NCBI GenBank assembly: GCA_020635975.1
Contig: JACJYT010000009.1
Span: 1-64,000 of the forward strand
Direction of reading: 5' to 3'
Source of the DNA: Chitinophagales bacterium
GTDB lineage: Bacteria > Bacteroidota > Bacteroidia > Chitinophagales > UBA8649
DNA: 64,000 nt
The notes beneath the pieces were generated by a model. It saw only the letters and a list, made by a program, of their open reading frames with translations, was not told the origin of the DNA and did not search any database. The stretch's first letter is position 1. Every line of letters starts with the position of its first letter. The translations under genes and the position numbers were made by a program. Shown here in pieces: positions 36,135 through 42,876 of this stretch.

Positions 36135-36713
36135 TTAGCCGTTCATCTTTTTAGAATGAACTTCATTTTGTAGTTCTAATATTTTCTTTTGCAGCAAATT
36201 TCTTGCACGATTTAATTGCGATTTAGACGTGCCTTCATTTATCTCTAGTCGATCTGCTATTTCCTTGTGCGAGTAGCCTTCAATTACATACATATTAAAC
36301 ACCGTTCTATAGCCAATAGGAAGCGCTTGAATAATTTCTAGTAAATTTTCTTCATTTAGCTTATCCATAGCACTCAACATAGAAGAAGGAATGGCATAGG
36401 CTTTTTCTTCTGTTATGGTGTATAAATTCGACTTCTTTCTAAGCATGTCGATGCAATTGTTACTCACTAAGCGCGACAACCATGCGGGAAAGGAGCCGGA
36501 GAAATCGTACTTGTCAATTTTTCTAAAAATCTTAATAAAAGCTTCTTGCAGCATGTCTTCTGCCTCATTGTAATCCCTTCCATAACGCAGGCAAATTCCA
36601 AAAAGCGTTTTAGAGAAAAGATGATATAACTTTTCCTGGCCTTGTTCTTCAAAGCGCTGGCAAGACTTTATAATCTCCTCTAAATTGCTATTTTTCGTTA
36701 TGCCCACAATCAT
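36135..36713 (-). CDS. RNA polymerase sigma factor, ECF (sigma-70 family)
   Basis: A 192-residue ECF sigma factor. Region 2 contains YNEAEDMLQEAFIKIFRKIDKY and FPAWLSRLVSNNCIDMLRKK. Region 4 contains ALPIGYRTVFNMYVIEGYSHKEIADRLEIN and KSQLNRARNLLQKKI. It should direct RNA polymerase to a small regulon, controlled by the anti-sigma-like protein encoded 4 bp downstream. Upstream, rdgB ends 2 bp before it, so the pair rides on a longer operon. Confidence 0.93.
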   Translation of the reverse strand: MIVGITKNSNLEEIIKSCQRFEEQGQEKLYHLFSKTLFGICLRYGRDYNEAEDMLQEAFIKIFRKIDKYDFSGSFPAWLSRLVSNNCIDMLRKKSNLYTITEEKAYAIPSSMLSAMDKLNEENLLEIIQALPIGYRTVFNMYVIEGYSHKEIADRLEINEGTSKSQLNRARNLLQKKILELQNEVHSKKMNG

Positions 36714-36714
36714 G

Positions 36715-37293
36715 CTATAAGCTTGCTTTCATATATTTTACAAATTTCTGCATAGCAATGGCCCTATGGCTAATGATGCTTTTTTCTTGTAAAGTCATTT
36801 CGGCGAAAACTCTTGGGAAACCAGCTGGCTTAAAAATTGGGTCGTAACCGAAACCATCCTTGCCTTTCTTTTCCTTCGTTATTTCTCCTAAAATGATACC
36901 CTCAAAGCTTATAGACGTATTTACGTCAATAAAGGTTGCAACAGTTTTAAATTGAGCACGCCTATCTTCAATAGCTTGCATATTCTGCAACAAGAGTTGC
37001 ATGTTTTTTTCGGCATTGGCATCCTTGCCGGCATAACGCGCTGAATACACGCCAGGTGCGCCATTTAAAGCCAAAACTTCCAAACCCGTATCTTCTGCTA
37101 AAACCGCCTTTCCGCAAAAATCAAAAATTGTTTTTGCTTTCAAGTAGCTGTTCTCCTCTATTGTGGCACCGGTCTCCTCAATCTCCTCCAAATAATTAAT
37201 GTCTTCTAAGCTCAAGATCTGGATTAGATCTCCGAAGATTGCTTTAACTTCCTTTAATTTATTTGGATTACTGGTGGCAAATACTAATTCCAT
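36715..37293 (-). CDS. rdgB: Non-canonical purine NTP pyrophosphatase (RdgB/HAM1)
   Basis: A 192-residue house-cleaning enzyme hydrolysing dITP and XTP to the monophosphates. The substrate-binding start VFATSNPNKLKEVKAIFG, the catalytic AEDTGLEVLALNGAPGVYSARYAG, and the loop KKGKDGFGYDPIFKP with SHRAIAMQKF are all intact. It overlaps its upstream neighbour by one base and is followed closely by the sigma factor gene. Confidence 0.96.
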   Translation of the reverse strand: MELVFATSNPNKLKEVKAIFGDLIQILSLEDINYLEEIEETGATIEENSYLKAKTIFDFCGKAVLAEDTGLEVLALNGAPGVYSARYAGKDANAEKNMQLLLQNMQAIEDRRAQFKTVATFIDVNTSISFEGIILGEITKEKKGKDGFGYDPIFKPAGFPRVFAEMTLQEKSIISHRAIAMQKFVKYMKASL

Positions 37294-37724
37294 TACTTAT
37301 TCATTTGTTGAAGATTAGCCCAAAGTTTAGCTTTTAAACTTTGATTTTCATAAACATCCATTAAGTTGTTCGCTAAGAGCAAGTTATATCCTTGAAAAAC
37401 ATAAGGATGGTAGGCTTTTAATTCCATGTTGAGCATCAAATCCTCTGCCTTAAAACCAAAGCAAAGTACATTCTTGGCTTGGTATGCCGAAGCATATTCC
37501 GAAAGATGGATTTGGCCTTTTATCCAAAGGTATTCCACTTCATTTTCTTGCAGCTTTAGGGCCATGCAGATTTTATCGAGCATCTCTAAAAGTTCTTTTT
37601 GAGCTTCCAATTGAGACGCTACTACAAATAAAAATTTAGCCTTTATCTTTTCTTTATGCTTAATAGCTTGAGCTTCTGTTTCAGGGAGCTTATAAAGTCG
37701 CGATTTTTCGTAGATTTTCAACAT
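37293..37724 (-). CDS. Conserved hypothetical protein upstream of rdgB
   Basis: A 143-residue soluble protein, with no signal peptide. The pattern of a central KAKFLFVVASQLEAQKELLEMLDKICMAL strand-helix unit and the C-terminal NLLLANNLMDVYENQSLKAKLWANLQQM resembles small Bacteroidetes proteins related to the DNA polymerase III psi / uracil-glycosylase-like fold. That relation is only by eye and could be wrong. It shares one base with the rdgB start, implying coupled translation. Confidence 0.6.
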   Translation of the reverse strand: MLKIYEKSRLYKLPETEAQAIKHKEKIKAKFLFVVASQLEAQKELLEMLDKICMALKLQENEVEYLWIKGQIHLSEYASAYQAKNVLCFGFKAEDLMLNMELKAYHPYVFQGYNLLLANNLMDVYENQSLKAKLWANLQQMNK

Positions 37725-37785
37725 TTACACAAATTTTTATAGAAGCAATTTGGTAAAGATACTAAAAGATGCAGCGATTTTTTCC

Positions 37786-37794
37786 TACCTTTGC
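37786..37794 (+). promoter_or_regulatory. -7 promoter box of ilvE
   Basis: TACCTTTGC fits the consensus TAnnTTTG. It lies inside the upstream extension of the ilvE open frame, which shows that the upstream start at 37769 cannot be used from this promoter. Confidence 0.55.
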
Positions 37795-37813
37795 AGCAAT
37801 CAAACCTATGCCC

Positions 37814-38881
37814 ATGAACTATCCCATTAGCATTACAAAAATAGCCGAAACTAGGATCTCGAAAGTAGACTTTAATAATTTAGGCTTCGGGAAAGTTTTT
37901 TCCGATCATATGTTTATTGCGGATTATAAGGATGGCGTATGGAAAGATATGCGTATAGTGCCTTTCGACTATTTACCTATGCATCCTGCCATGTCCTCTA
38001 TACATTATGGGCAGTCTATTTTCGAAGGACTTAAGGCAAGAAGAAGAGCGAACAAAGACATTATCGTTTTTCGTCCGGATAAGAACTTAGAAAGAATGAA
38101 TATTTCTGCGCATCGCATGGCCATGCCAGAGATTCCAGAAGACTTATTTTATTCTGCTATAAATGAATTGCTCAAGTTGGATGAGAAATGGATTCCTGAT
38201 GGAGAAAATAGCTCTCTATATATTCGTCCATTTTTATTTGCAACCGACGAATTTATAGGCATTAGAAGATCGGATTGGTATAAGTTTATCATTTTCACCT
38301 CTCCTGTTTCTTCGTACTACAGCGGCGATGTAAAGGTATATGCGAGCGATAAATATGTACGTGCTTTTCCTGGTGGAACTGGTTTTGCAAAAACTGCGGG
38401 CAACTACGCAAGAGCCATTCAACCCGTAGAAGAAATAAATAAAAAAGGCTATCAACAAATTTTGTGGCTAGACGGTGTAGAGAAAAAGTACTTACAAGAA
38501 ATTGGCACCATGAACATCTTCGTAATTATTGATGGTGTGGTACTAACCCCGTCTTTAGATGAAGGAACCATCTTGCCGGGCATTACACGAGATAGCGTAC
38601 TGAGTTTATTGAAAGATTGGAATATTCCTTTTGAAGTTCGCAGAGTTTCGATAGACGAAATTGCCGATGCTCATAATAGAGGTGCATTAGAAGATGCCTT
38701 TGGTGCTGGTACTGCTGCCACCATTTCGCCAATTATGGCCATAGGTTATGGCGATGATGAATTTGTTCTTCCTCCAGTTAGTGAGCGTGCTATTTCGAAT
38801 AGATTAAAAGAAGCGTTAACGCTTATTAAAAATGGCGAGGTAGAAGATAGTCACCACTGGCTTTATGTTGTAAAACCCTAG
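37814..38881 (+). CDS. ilvE: Branched-chain amino acid aminotransferase
   Basis: A PLP enzyme of about 355 residues interconverting Leu/Ile/Val with their 2-oxo acids. It belongs to the long, eukaryote-like branch: SKVDFNNLGFGKVFSDHMFIADYKDGVW at the N-terminus, MSSIHYGQSIFEGLKA, the PLP lysine in GFAKTAGNYARA (KxxGNY), and EIGTMNIFVIIDG. I choose the start MNYPISITK because the open frame to 37769 contains the promoter; ATG 37808 is the alternative. It may feed leucine into the breakdown route ending in the HMG-CoA lyase encoded earlier. Confidence 0.94.
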   Translation: MNYPISITKIAETRISKVDFNNLGFGKVFSDHMFIADYKDGVWKDMRIVPFDYLPMHPAMSSIHYGQSIFEGLKARRRANKDIIVFRPDKNLERMNISAHRMAMPEIPEDLFYSAINELLKLDEKWIPDGENSSLYIRPFLFATDEFIGIRRSDWYKFIIFTSPVSSYYSGDVKVYASDKYVRAFPGGTGFAKTAGNYARAIQPVEEINKKGYQQILWLDGVEKKYLQEIGTMNIFVIIDGVVLTPSLDEGTILPGITRDSVLSLLKDWNIPFEVRRVSIDEIADAHNRGALEDAFGAGTAATISPIMAIGYGDDEFVLPPVSERAISNRLKEALTLIKNGEVEDSHHWLYVVKP

Positions 38882-38887
38882 GGGACT

Positions 38888-38908
38888 AAAGCCTTAGGCT
38901 TTTTTTGC
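38888..38908 (+). terminator. Terminator of ilvE
   Basis: Stem AAAGCC-TTA-GGCTTT followed by a run of T. It overlaps the last codons of the convergent mazG gene. Confidence 0.6.
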
Positions 38909-39658
38909 TTCATTCCAAATCGCATCCATTTCTGCCAAGCTCATGTCTTCTAGATTTTTACCTAGAGATTTTGCGCGTTCTTCGATAAATTCAAAACGCT
39001 TTTTAAACTTTTGGTTGGTTTTTTCTAGCGCCGCTTCAGCATCTATTTTTAAAAAGCGAGAATAATTGAGTAGAGCAAAAAGCAAATCTCCAAACTCTTC
39101 TTCAACATGCTCTTGTTCCTTGCTTTGTATAGCGGCTTGCAATTCTGCTTGCTCCTCTTCCACTTTCAACCAAACCTCTTCTATTCTGTCCCATTCAAAA
39201 CCAATTTTTGCCGTTTTCTCTTGTAGGCGAATTGCCTTGTTGATGGCAGGCATGCCACTAGGCACTCCTTCTAATACAGATTTCTTTCCCTCTTTTAGCT
39301 TGAGTTTTTCCCAATTCTTAAGCACCTCTTCTTCCGTATTGGCAACTACGTCGCCGTAGATGTGTGGGTGACGGTGAACCAATTTATCGCAAACGGCATG
39401 CAATACATCGGCTACATTGAACTTGCCTTCTTCCTCTCCTATTTTCGAATAAAAAACAAGATGCAAAAAAAGATCGCCAAGCTCTTCCTTTACTGCTGAG
39501 GGGTCTTTCTTTAAGATAGCTTCACTAAGCTCATACACTTCTTCTATGCTGAGCTGACGTAAGGATTCGGTAGTCTGCTTTTTATCCCATGGACATTTCT
39601 CGCGTAGGTCGTCCATAATATGCAACAAGCGCTCGAATGCAAGTAGTTTTTCTTTCAT
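38894..39658 (-). CDS. mazG: Nucleoside triphosphate pyrophosphohydrolase MazG
   Basis: A 254-residue protein with two MazG domains that hydrolyses NTPs to NMPs and PPi. The first has the signature CPWDKKQTTESLRQLSIEEVYELSEAI and EELGDLFLHLVFYSKI. The second has VEEEQAELQAAI and EEEFGDLLFALLNYSRFL, each with the ExxE...ExxD metal set. It may clear damaged nucleotides or lower ppGpp during stress. It has a -7 box 4 nt before its ATG. Confidence 0.95.
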   Translation of the reverse strand: MKEKLLAFERLLHIMDDLREKCPWDKKQTTESLRQLSIEEVYELSEAILKKDPSAVKEELGDLFLHLVFYSKIGEEEGKFNVADVLHAVCDKLVHRHPHIYGDVVANTEEEVLKNWEKLKLKEGKKSVLEGVPSGMPAINKAIRLQEKTAKIGFEWDRIEEVWLKVEEEQAELQAAIQSKEQEHVEEEFGDLLFALLNYSRFLKIDAEAALEKTNQKFKKRFEFIEERAKSLGKNLEDMSLAEMDAIWNEAKKA

Positions 39659-39662
39659 GACA

Positions 39663-39670
39663 CAAAGATA
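39663..39670 (-). promoter_or_regulatory. -7 box of mazG
   Basis: TATCTTTG on the minus strand matches TAnnTTTG and ends 4 nt before the mazG start codon, predicting a leaderless transcript. Confidence 0.6.
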
Positions 39671-39678
39671 GGTTTTTA

Positions 39679-39768
39679 GATTTGTCGACTGCTCGATTTG
39701 TCGACTAATCGATAGTTCGACTTATTGAATGTAGAAAAGTCGAGTTGTCGCTTGTCGATTTGTCGACT
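39679..39768. repeat. Cluster of GATTTGTCGACT repeats
   Basis: Three exact copies of the 12-mer GATTTGTCGACT occur at 39679, 39695 and 39757, among other TCGA-rich variants (GTCGAG, TTCGAC). The core GTCGAC is palindromic. The cluster lies just upstream of the mazG promoter, in the gap before the NqrM-like gene. Origin and role are unclear. Confidence 0.65.
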
Positions 39769-39832
39769 CTTCGAATCCTCTTACCACGTGAATAAAAGAA
39801 ACTTAAAGCTTTAGTTTTTTGTTAAGAAGCTA

Positions 39833-39840
39833 TAACTTTG
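39833..39840 (+). promoter_or_regulatory. -7 box of NqrM-like gene
   Basis: TAACTTTG, a perfect TAnnTTTG match, ends 4 nt before the ATG at 39845, predicting a leaderless mRNA. Confidence 0.6.
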
Positions 39841-39844
39841 TCTT

Positions 39845-40078
39845 ATGAATACTTTTCTAGCTACTTTAGTTTTTACCCTTAGTGTTTTCGCCTTTTTTGC
39901 CTTGGCTTTAGGCGTTAAAATGTTATTCGACAAGAAAGCAGAATTTAAAGGTGGATGTGCCTCTAACAATCCTATGTTGCGTAACGAAATTGGAGAATGC
40001 ACGGTTTGTGGTCGCGTTCCAGAAAAGGACTGCGATACAGAAGAAATTAAATTAGATAAGCTGCCTAATATTGGCTAG
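39845..40078 (+). CDS. Small membrane protein with four cysteines, NqrM-like
   Basis: A 77-residue protein with one N-terminal membrane segment (LATLVFTLSVFAFFALALGVKML, residues 5-27) and a soluble tail holding Cys38, 52, 55 and 63 (KGGCAS...GECTVCGRVPEKDC). This layout matches NqrM (DUF539), which supplies iron to the NqrD-NqrE site of the sodium-pumping NADH:quinone reductase. The complete nqr operon lies 17 kb away and apbE, the Nqr flavin transferase, 0.5 kb away. The spacing of the cysteines differs from proteobacterial NqrM, so the assignment is likely rather than certain. Confidence 0.6.
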   Translation: MNTFLATLVFTLSVFAFFALALGVKMLFDKKAEFKGGCASNNPMLRNEIGECTVCGRVPEKDCDTEEIKLDKLPNIG

Positions 40079-40079
40079 T

Positions 40080-40271
40080 TTATTGCTTTTTCTTTAATTC
40101 TTCAAGTTTAGCTAAGGTCTCTTCTACTATAGATTTTGCATCTCGGGCTATGCTTAGTTTAAGCATACAGTTTGGACATAGCACTTTTGTTCCACTTAGA
40201 AGATCTTTCGGCTCAAAAGGAATTGAAGTACTACAGTCTAGACAAGTGAAACCATATGAACTAGTTGGCAT
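40080..40271 (-). CDS. Small zinc-ribbon protein
   Basis: A 63-residue protein with two CxxC knuckles (CLDC at residues 10-13, CPNC at 32-35) followed by a charged helix (EETLAKLEELKKKQ). It is predicted to bind one zinc ion. The function is unknown. Its stop faces the NqrM-like gene stop, with one base between, so the two genes converge with no room for a terminator. Confidence 0.65.
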   Translation of the reverse strand: MPTSSYGFTCLDCSTSIPFEPKDLLSGTKVLCPNCMLKLSIARDAKSIVEETLAKLEELKKKQ

Positions 40272-40324
40272 AGCTTTTTAACTTAATTGAAGCTTAAGAT
40301 AAAAATAATTCTTAGCAATCCCAA

Positions 40325-40579
40325 TTACTTCAAAAATTCCATCCATTTCCTAGCTTCCTTATCGTAATAAGAAATGCTCGCAAAATCAAGTTGAGCTATT
40401 TCGAACAAGAGTTCTTCTTCTTGAGCTAGCGGACCGCTCGATAAAAAACGAAAGTTTTCTCCTTCTACTGCTGTAATCCATCCCTCGCAAACCAAGCCAT
40501 TTAGCAAGCGAAAGTGAAGTTTGTCTGCCTGTAGAGCCTCGAGCTCGATTAAAATATTTTGCAAGGATTTACTAGACAT
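40325..40579 (-). CDS. Hypothetical 84-residue protein
   Basis: A small soluble protein (LQNILIELEALQADKLHFRLLNGLVCEGWITAVEGENFRFLSSG...). It has the look of a short beta-barrel with an N-terminal helix, faintly Sm/SH3-like, but I do not recognise a family. It starts 10 bp after the apbE stop on the same strand and is probably co-transcribed with apbE. Confidence 0.55.
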   Translation of the reverse strand: MSSKSLQNILIELEALQADKLHFRLLNGLVCEGWITAVEGENFRFLSSGPLAQEEELLFEIAQLDFASISYYDKEARKWMEFLK

Positions 40580-40589
40580 GAGAAGTGTT

Positions 40590-41600
40590 TTATTCCTTTT
40601 CTAGCAAAGCATTAAAACCTGCAGAGTATTTGTTTTGCAAGTTTCCTTCAGCATCCGAATAAATCAGATAACATTCTAATTCTGGGTGACGGATTACAAA
40701 TTCGTAGCAAGAATCTAGGCCCATTACCATACAGGCAGTGGCATAGGCATCGGCTGTCATGCAATCATCTGCCAAGATGCTAGCACTTAAAAGATTACTC
40801 ATTTCTGGGTAGCCCGTTCTTGGATTAATGATATGCACTATTTTTTGTCCGTTTTCTAGCACCTTAAAATTTCTATAGTTTCCGGAGGTTGCCATAGATT
40901 TATTATTTATGCTAACAATTTCATAAATAGCACGCTCCTCTTCATTCGGCTCTTCTATTCCGAGTCGCCAATAAATACCCTCGGCATTTTTGCCTTTGCA
41001 ATTCACCTCACCCCCAATTTCTACCATGTAATTGCTAATGCCCAAGCTATCTAAATAATAAGCTACTTGATCTACGCCATAGCCTTTAGCAATTGCAGAG
41101 AAATCTAATTGAAGACAGCCCGAAGTATCTCTTACTAAGATATCGATAGCAGCCATGCATTGGAGTATAGAATCGATGCTCATACTATCTTTAGCAGCCA
41201 GATTTCTTTGGTCGAAAGCGCCAAAGCCCCAAAAATCGACTAAGGGCTTGATAAAAACATTGAAAGCCCCTTGTGTGGCGTTCATAATTTCTAAACTTCT
41301 AGTAAGATTTCTTTCAAAATGCTTTTGATGAAGCTCCTCTCCTTCCTCCATCCAATAGCCAGTCCTATTAGTTCTTGAAATAATGGAGCTGTCGATATAG
41401 GTGCTTAAGCCCATGTTGACATCCACTAATATGCTATCAATGGCTTGAACTAGCTCAGTATCTTGTATTGGTGCATCGCTAACTAGTTTAACCGTTCCCC
41501 AAGTACCCATGGTTTCAAAGTGGATTTCGGCAGCATATTGTTTTGCACTTTGCTTGCAAGCAAGAAGCAGAACGAGTAGAAAGAATAGCAGTTTTTTCAT
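40590..41600 (-). CDS. apbE: FAD:protein FMN transferase (ApbE), lipoprotein
   Basis: An enzyme of 336 residues that covalently attaches FMN to threonine in NqrB and NqrC. It has a lipoprotein signal (FFLLVLLLAC, Cys at residue 15). The ApbE motifs are FETMGTWGTVKLV, LDFSAIAKGYGVDQV, YMVEIGGEVNCKGKN, SMATSGNYRNF, HIINPRTGYPE and the Mg site LADDCMTADAYATACMVMG. I place the start at the ATG of MKKLLFF, 4 nt after a -7 box; the open frame extends 24 codons further but lacks a sensible signal peptide. Its expected targets are encoded at 56.6-63.0 kb. Confidence 0.94.
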   Translation of the reverse strand: MKKLLFFLLVLLLACKQSAKQYAAEIHFETMGTWGTVKLVSDAPIQDTELVQAIDSILVDVNMGLSTYIDSSIISRTNRTGYWMEEGEELHQKHFERNLTRSLEIMNATQGAFNVFIKPLVDFWGFGAFDQRNLAAKDSMSIDSILQCMAAIDILVRDTSGCLQLDFSAIAKGYGVDQVAYYLDSLGISNYMVEIGGEVNCKGKNAEGIYWRLGIEEPNEEERAIYEIVSINNKSMATSGNYRNFKVLENGQKIVHIINPRTGYPEMSNLLSASILADDCMTADAYATACMVMGLDSCYEFVIRHPELECYLIYSDAEGNLQNKYSAGFNALLEKE

Positions 41601-41604
41601 AGGG

Positions 41605-41612
41605 CAAAGATA
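41605..41612 (-). promoter_or_regulatory. -7 box of apbE
   Basis: TATCTTTG on the minus strand, ending 4 nt before the preferred apbE ATG. It supports the internal start and a leaderless mRNA. Confidence 0.6.
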
Positions 41613-41821
41613 AAGGATTGGGGGAAGATTTATAAGGAATTCTATCGAAGCTACTTTAGTCAAGTTATACATGAGCTTTTGATTTGATAAATTACAAGCA
41701 AAGAATAATCTTCCAAAAAAAATAAAATTACACTTTAGTAAATTATGATAATAATTTATATGAACATTCAGGATTTATGCTTAATTTGCGTTAATATAAA
41801 ATGCGAATAACAGCCATGTCC

Positions 41822-41829
41822 AACTATTT
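41822..41829 (+). repeat. Target-site duplication of IS1595-family element, left copy
   Basis: AACTATTT, repeated exactly at 42786-42793. Eight-base duplications are typical of the IS1595 family. Confidence 0.8.
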
Positions 41830-42785
41830 GGTAATTACCCATTAAATGGGATAACGTAAATATAGTGCGTTTTGCTATTCTATTTTCGTTATTAAAAAAT
41901 GGATTTATTAAAATTAATTAAAAAGTTTCCAAATCAAAAATCTTGTATTCAATATTTGGAAGAAAAAAGGTGGGATAATAGAGTAAAGTGCCCGACTTGT
42001 TTTAGTGATGAAGTAATAAGAGTAGAAAAGGAAAATAGATATAAGTGTTATTCTTGTAAGAGAAGTTTTAGTGTATTAAAAGGCACTATATTCGAAAACA
42101 CCAAGTTGCCTTTACAAAAGTGGTTTATAGCTATTTATCTTGTTATGGATGCTAAGAAAGGAATTTCCTCATTACAACTTTCTCGACATTTGAAAGTTAA
42201 TAAAGATACGGCATTATTAATTCAAAGAAGAATTAGAACTGTGATGAAGGAATCACACATTTTGAAAGGAATTATTGAAATAGATGAAGCTTATGTAGGT
42301 GCAAATTTGGATAAAAAGTCAACCAGGATTAGAAGTAAAAGTATGCAGCACGGGATAACAAATAGAACTCCCATATTAGGAATGTACCAAAGAGAAGGTA
42401 AGCTTGTATTGAAGGTAATAAATAAGACTTGGGCCGAAGAAATAAGGCCAATAATGGACATGTCAATTAATCCAAATAGTGTAATCGTATCAGATGGACT
42501 TAGTGTGTACAGGCACGCTAAAGATAAATATACGGATCATGTAGTAATGAATCATAAAAAGCAGAAATACAATGAAGGGATTTACAACACCAGCACGATA
42601 GAGGGGTTCTGGGCAATGCTCAAAAGATCCGTTATTGGTACATATCACCATATATCAGTAAAACATCTTCAAGAATATATTGACGAGTTATCTTTTAAAT
42701 TTAACTATAGAAAATCTAGAAATGCCTTTAATTTGTTGATTGAAAAGTCTTTAAATTTACAAATCCCAACTGATGGGTAATTACC
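41830..42785 (+). mobile_element. IS1595-family insertion sequence, 956 bp, intact
   Basis: The ends are inverted repeats of about 21 bp (GGTAATTACCCA perfect, then a few mismatches, then GGG). The element is flanked by an 8-bp direct duplication AACTATTT and encodes one full-length transposase. Intact ends, exact target duplication and an open transposase frame indicate a recent, potentially active insertion. It landed in the loop of a hairpin. Confidence 0.88.
41899..42780 (+). CDS. IS1595-family transposase (ISXO2-like)
   Basis: A 293-residue transposase. The N-terminal zinc ribbon has CPTC (residues 34-37) and CYSC (53-56). The ISXO2-like catalytic domain has IIEIDEAYVGA, VIVSDGLSVYRH and STIEGFWAMLKRS, giving the DD-E triad with the conserved Asn/His region between (VVMNHKKQKYNEGIYN). 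It is full length. The stop codon lies 5 bp inside the right end of the element. Confidence 0.93.
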   Translation: MDLLKLIKKFPNQKSCIQYLEEKRWDNRVKCPTCFSDEVIRVEKENRYKCYSCKRSFSVLKGTIFENTKLPLQKWFIAIYLVMDAKKGISSLQLSRHLKVNKDTALLIQRRIRTVMKESHILKGIIEIDEAYVGANLDKKSTRIRSKSMQHGITNRTPILGMYQREGKLVLKVINKTWAEEIRPIMDMSINPNSVIVSDGLSVYRHAKDKYTDHVVMNHKKQKYNEGIYNTSTIEGFWAMLKRSVIGTYHHISVKHLQEYIDELSFKFNYRKSRNAFNLLIEKSLNLQIPTDG

Positions 42786-42793
42786 AACTATTT
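42786..42793 (+). repeat. Target-site duplication of IS1595-family element, right copy
   Basis: AACTATTT, identical to the left copy at 41822-41829. Confidence 0.8.
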
Positions 42794-42876
42794 AGACATG
42801 GCTGTTACACGCACGTTAGCACTCACCCTGAAGACGACACTACTGACTATAAACGAACAGAAAAAAGAAAGATAAA

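Larger units (their letters stand above)
41808..42819. repeat. Hairpin/attC-like site split by an insertion sequence
   Basis: Left half TAACAGCCATGTC (41808-41820) and right half GACATGGCTGTTA (42795-42807) form a perfect 13-bp inverted repeat once the insertion sequence is removed, leaving a 10-nt loop. The right side continues to ACGTTAG (42813-42819), the same terminal motif seen at the other attC-like sites of the island. Confidence 0.6.

Noticed and set aside
35616..36173. 185-codon plus-strand frame opposite the anti-sigma-like gene
   Set aside because: Low-complexity Ser/Leu/Phe composition mirrors the linker of the real gene; shadow frame.
39765..39780. TTCGAATCC, the T-loop sequence of tRNAs
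   Set aside because: No matching T stem, anticodon arm or acceptor stem can be formed around it; it lies in the TCGA-rich repeat cluster.
41800..42815. First reading of the insertion sequence ends as TAACAGCC...GGCTGTTA
   Set aside because: Those ends give no target duplication, while GGTAATTACCCA ends give an exact 8-bp duplication AACTATTT; the outer inverted repeat belongs to the host hairpin.
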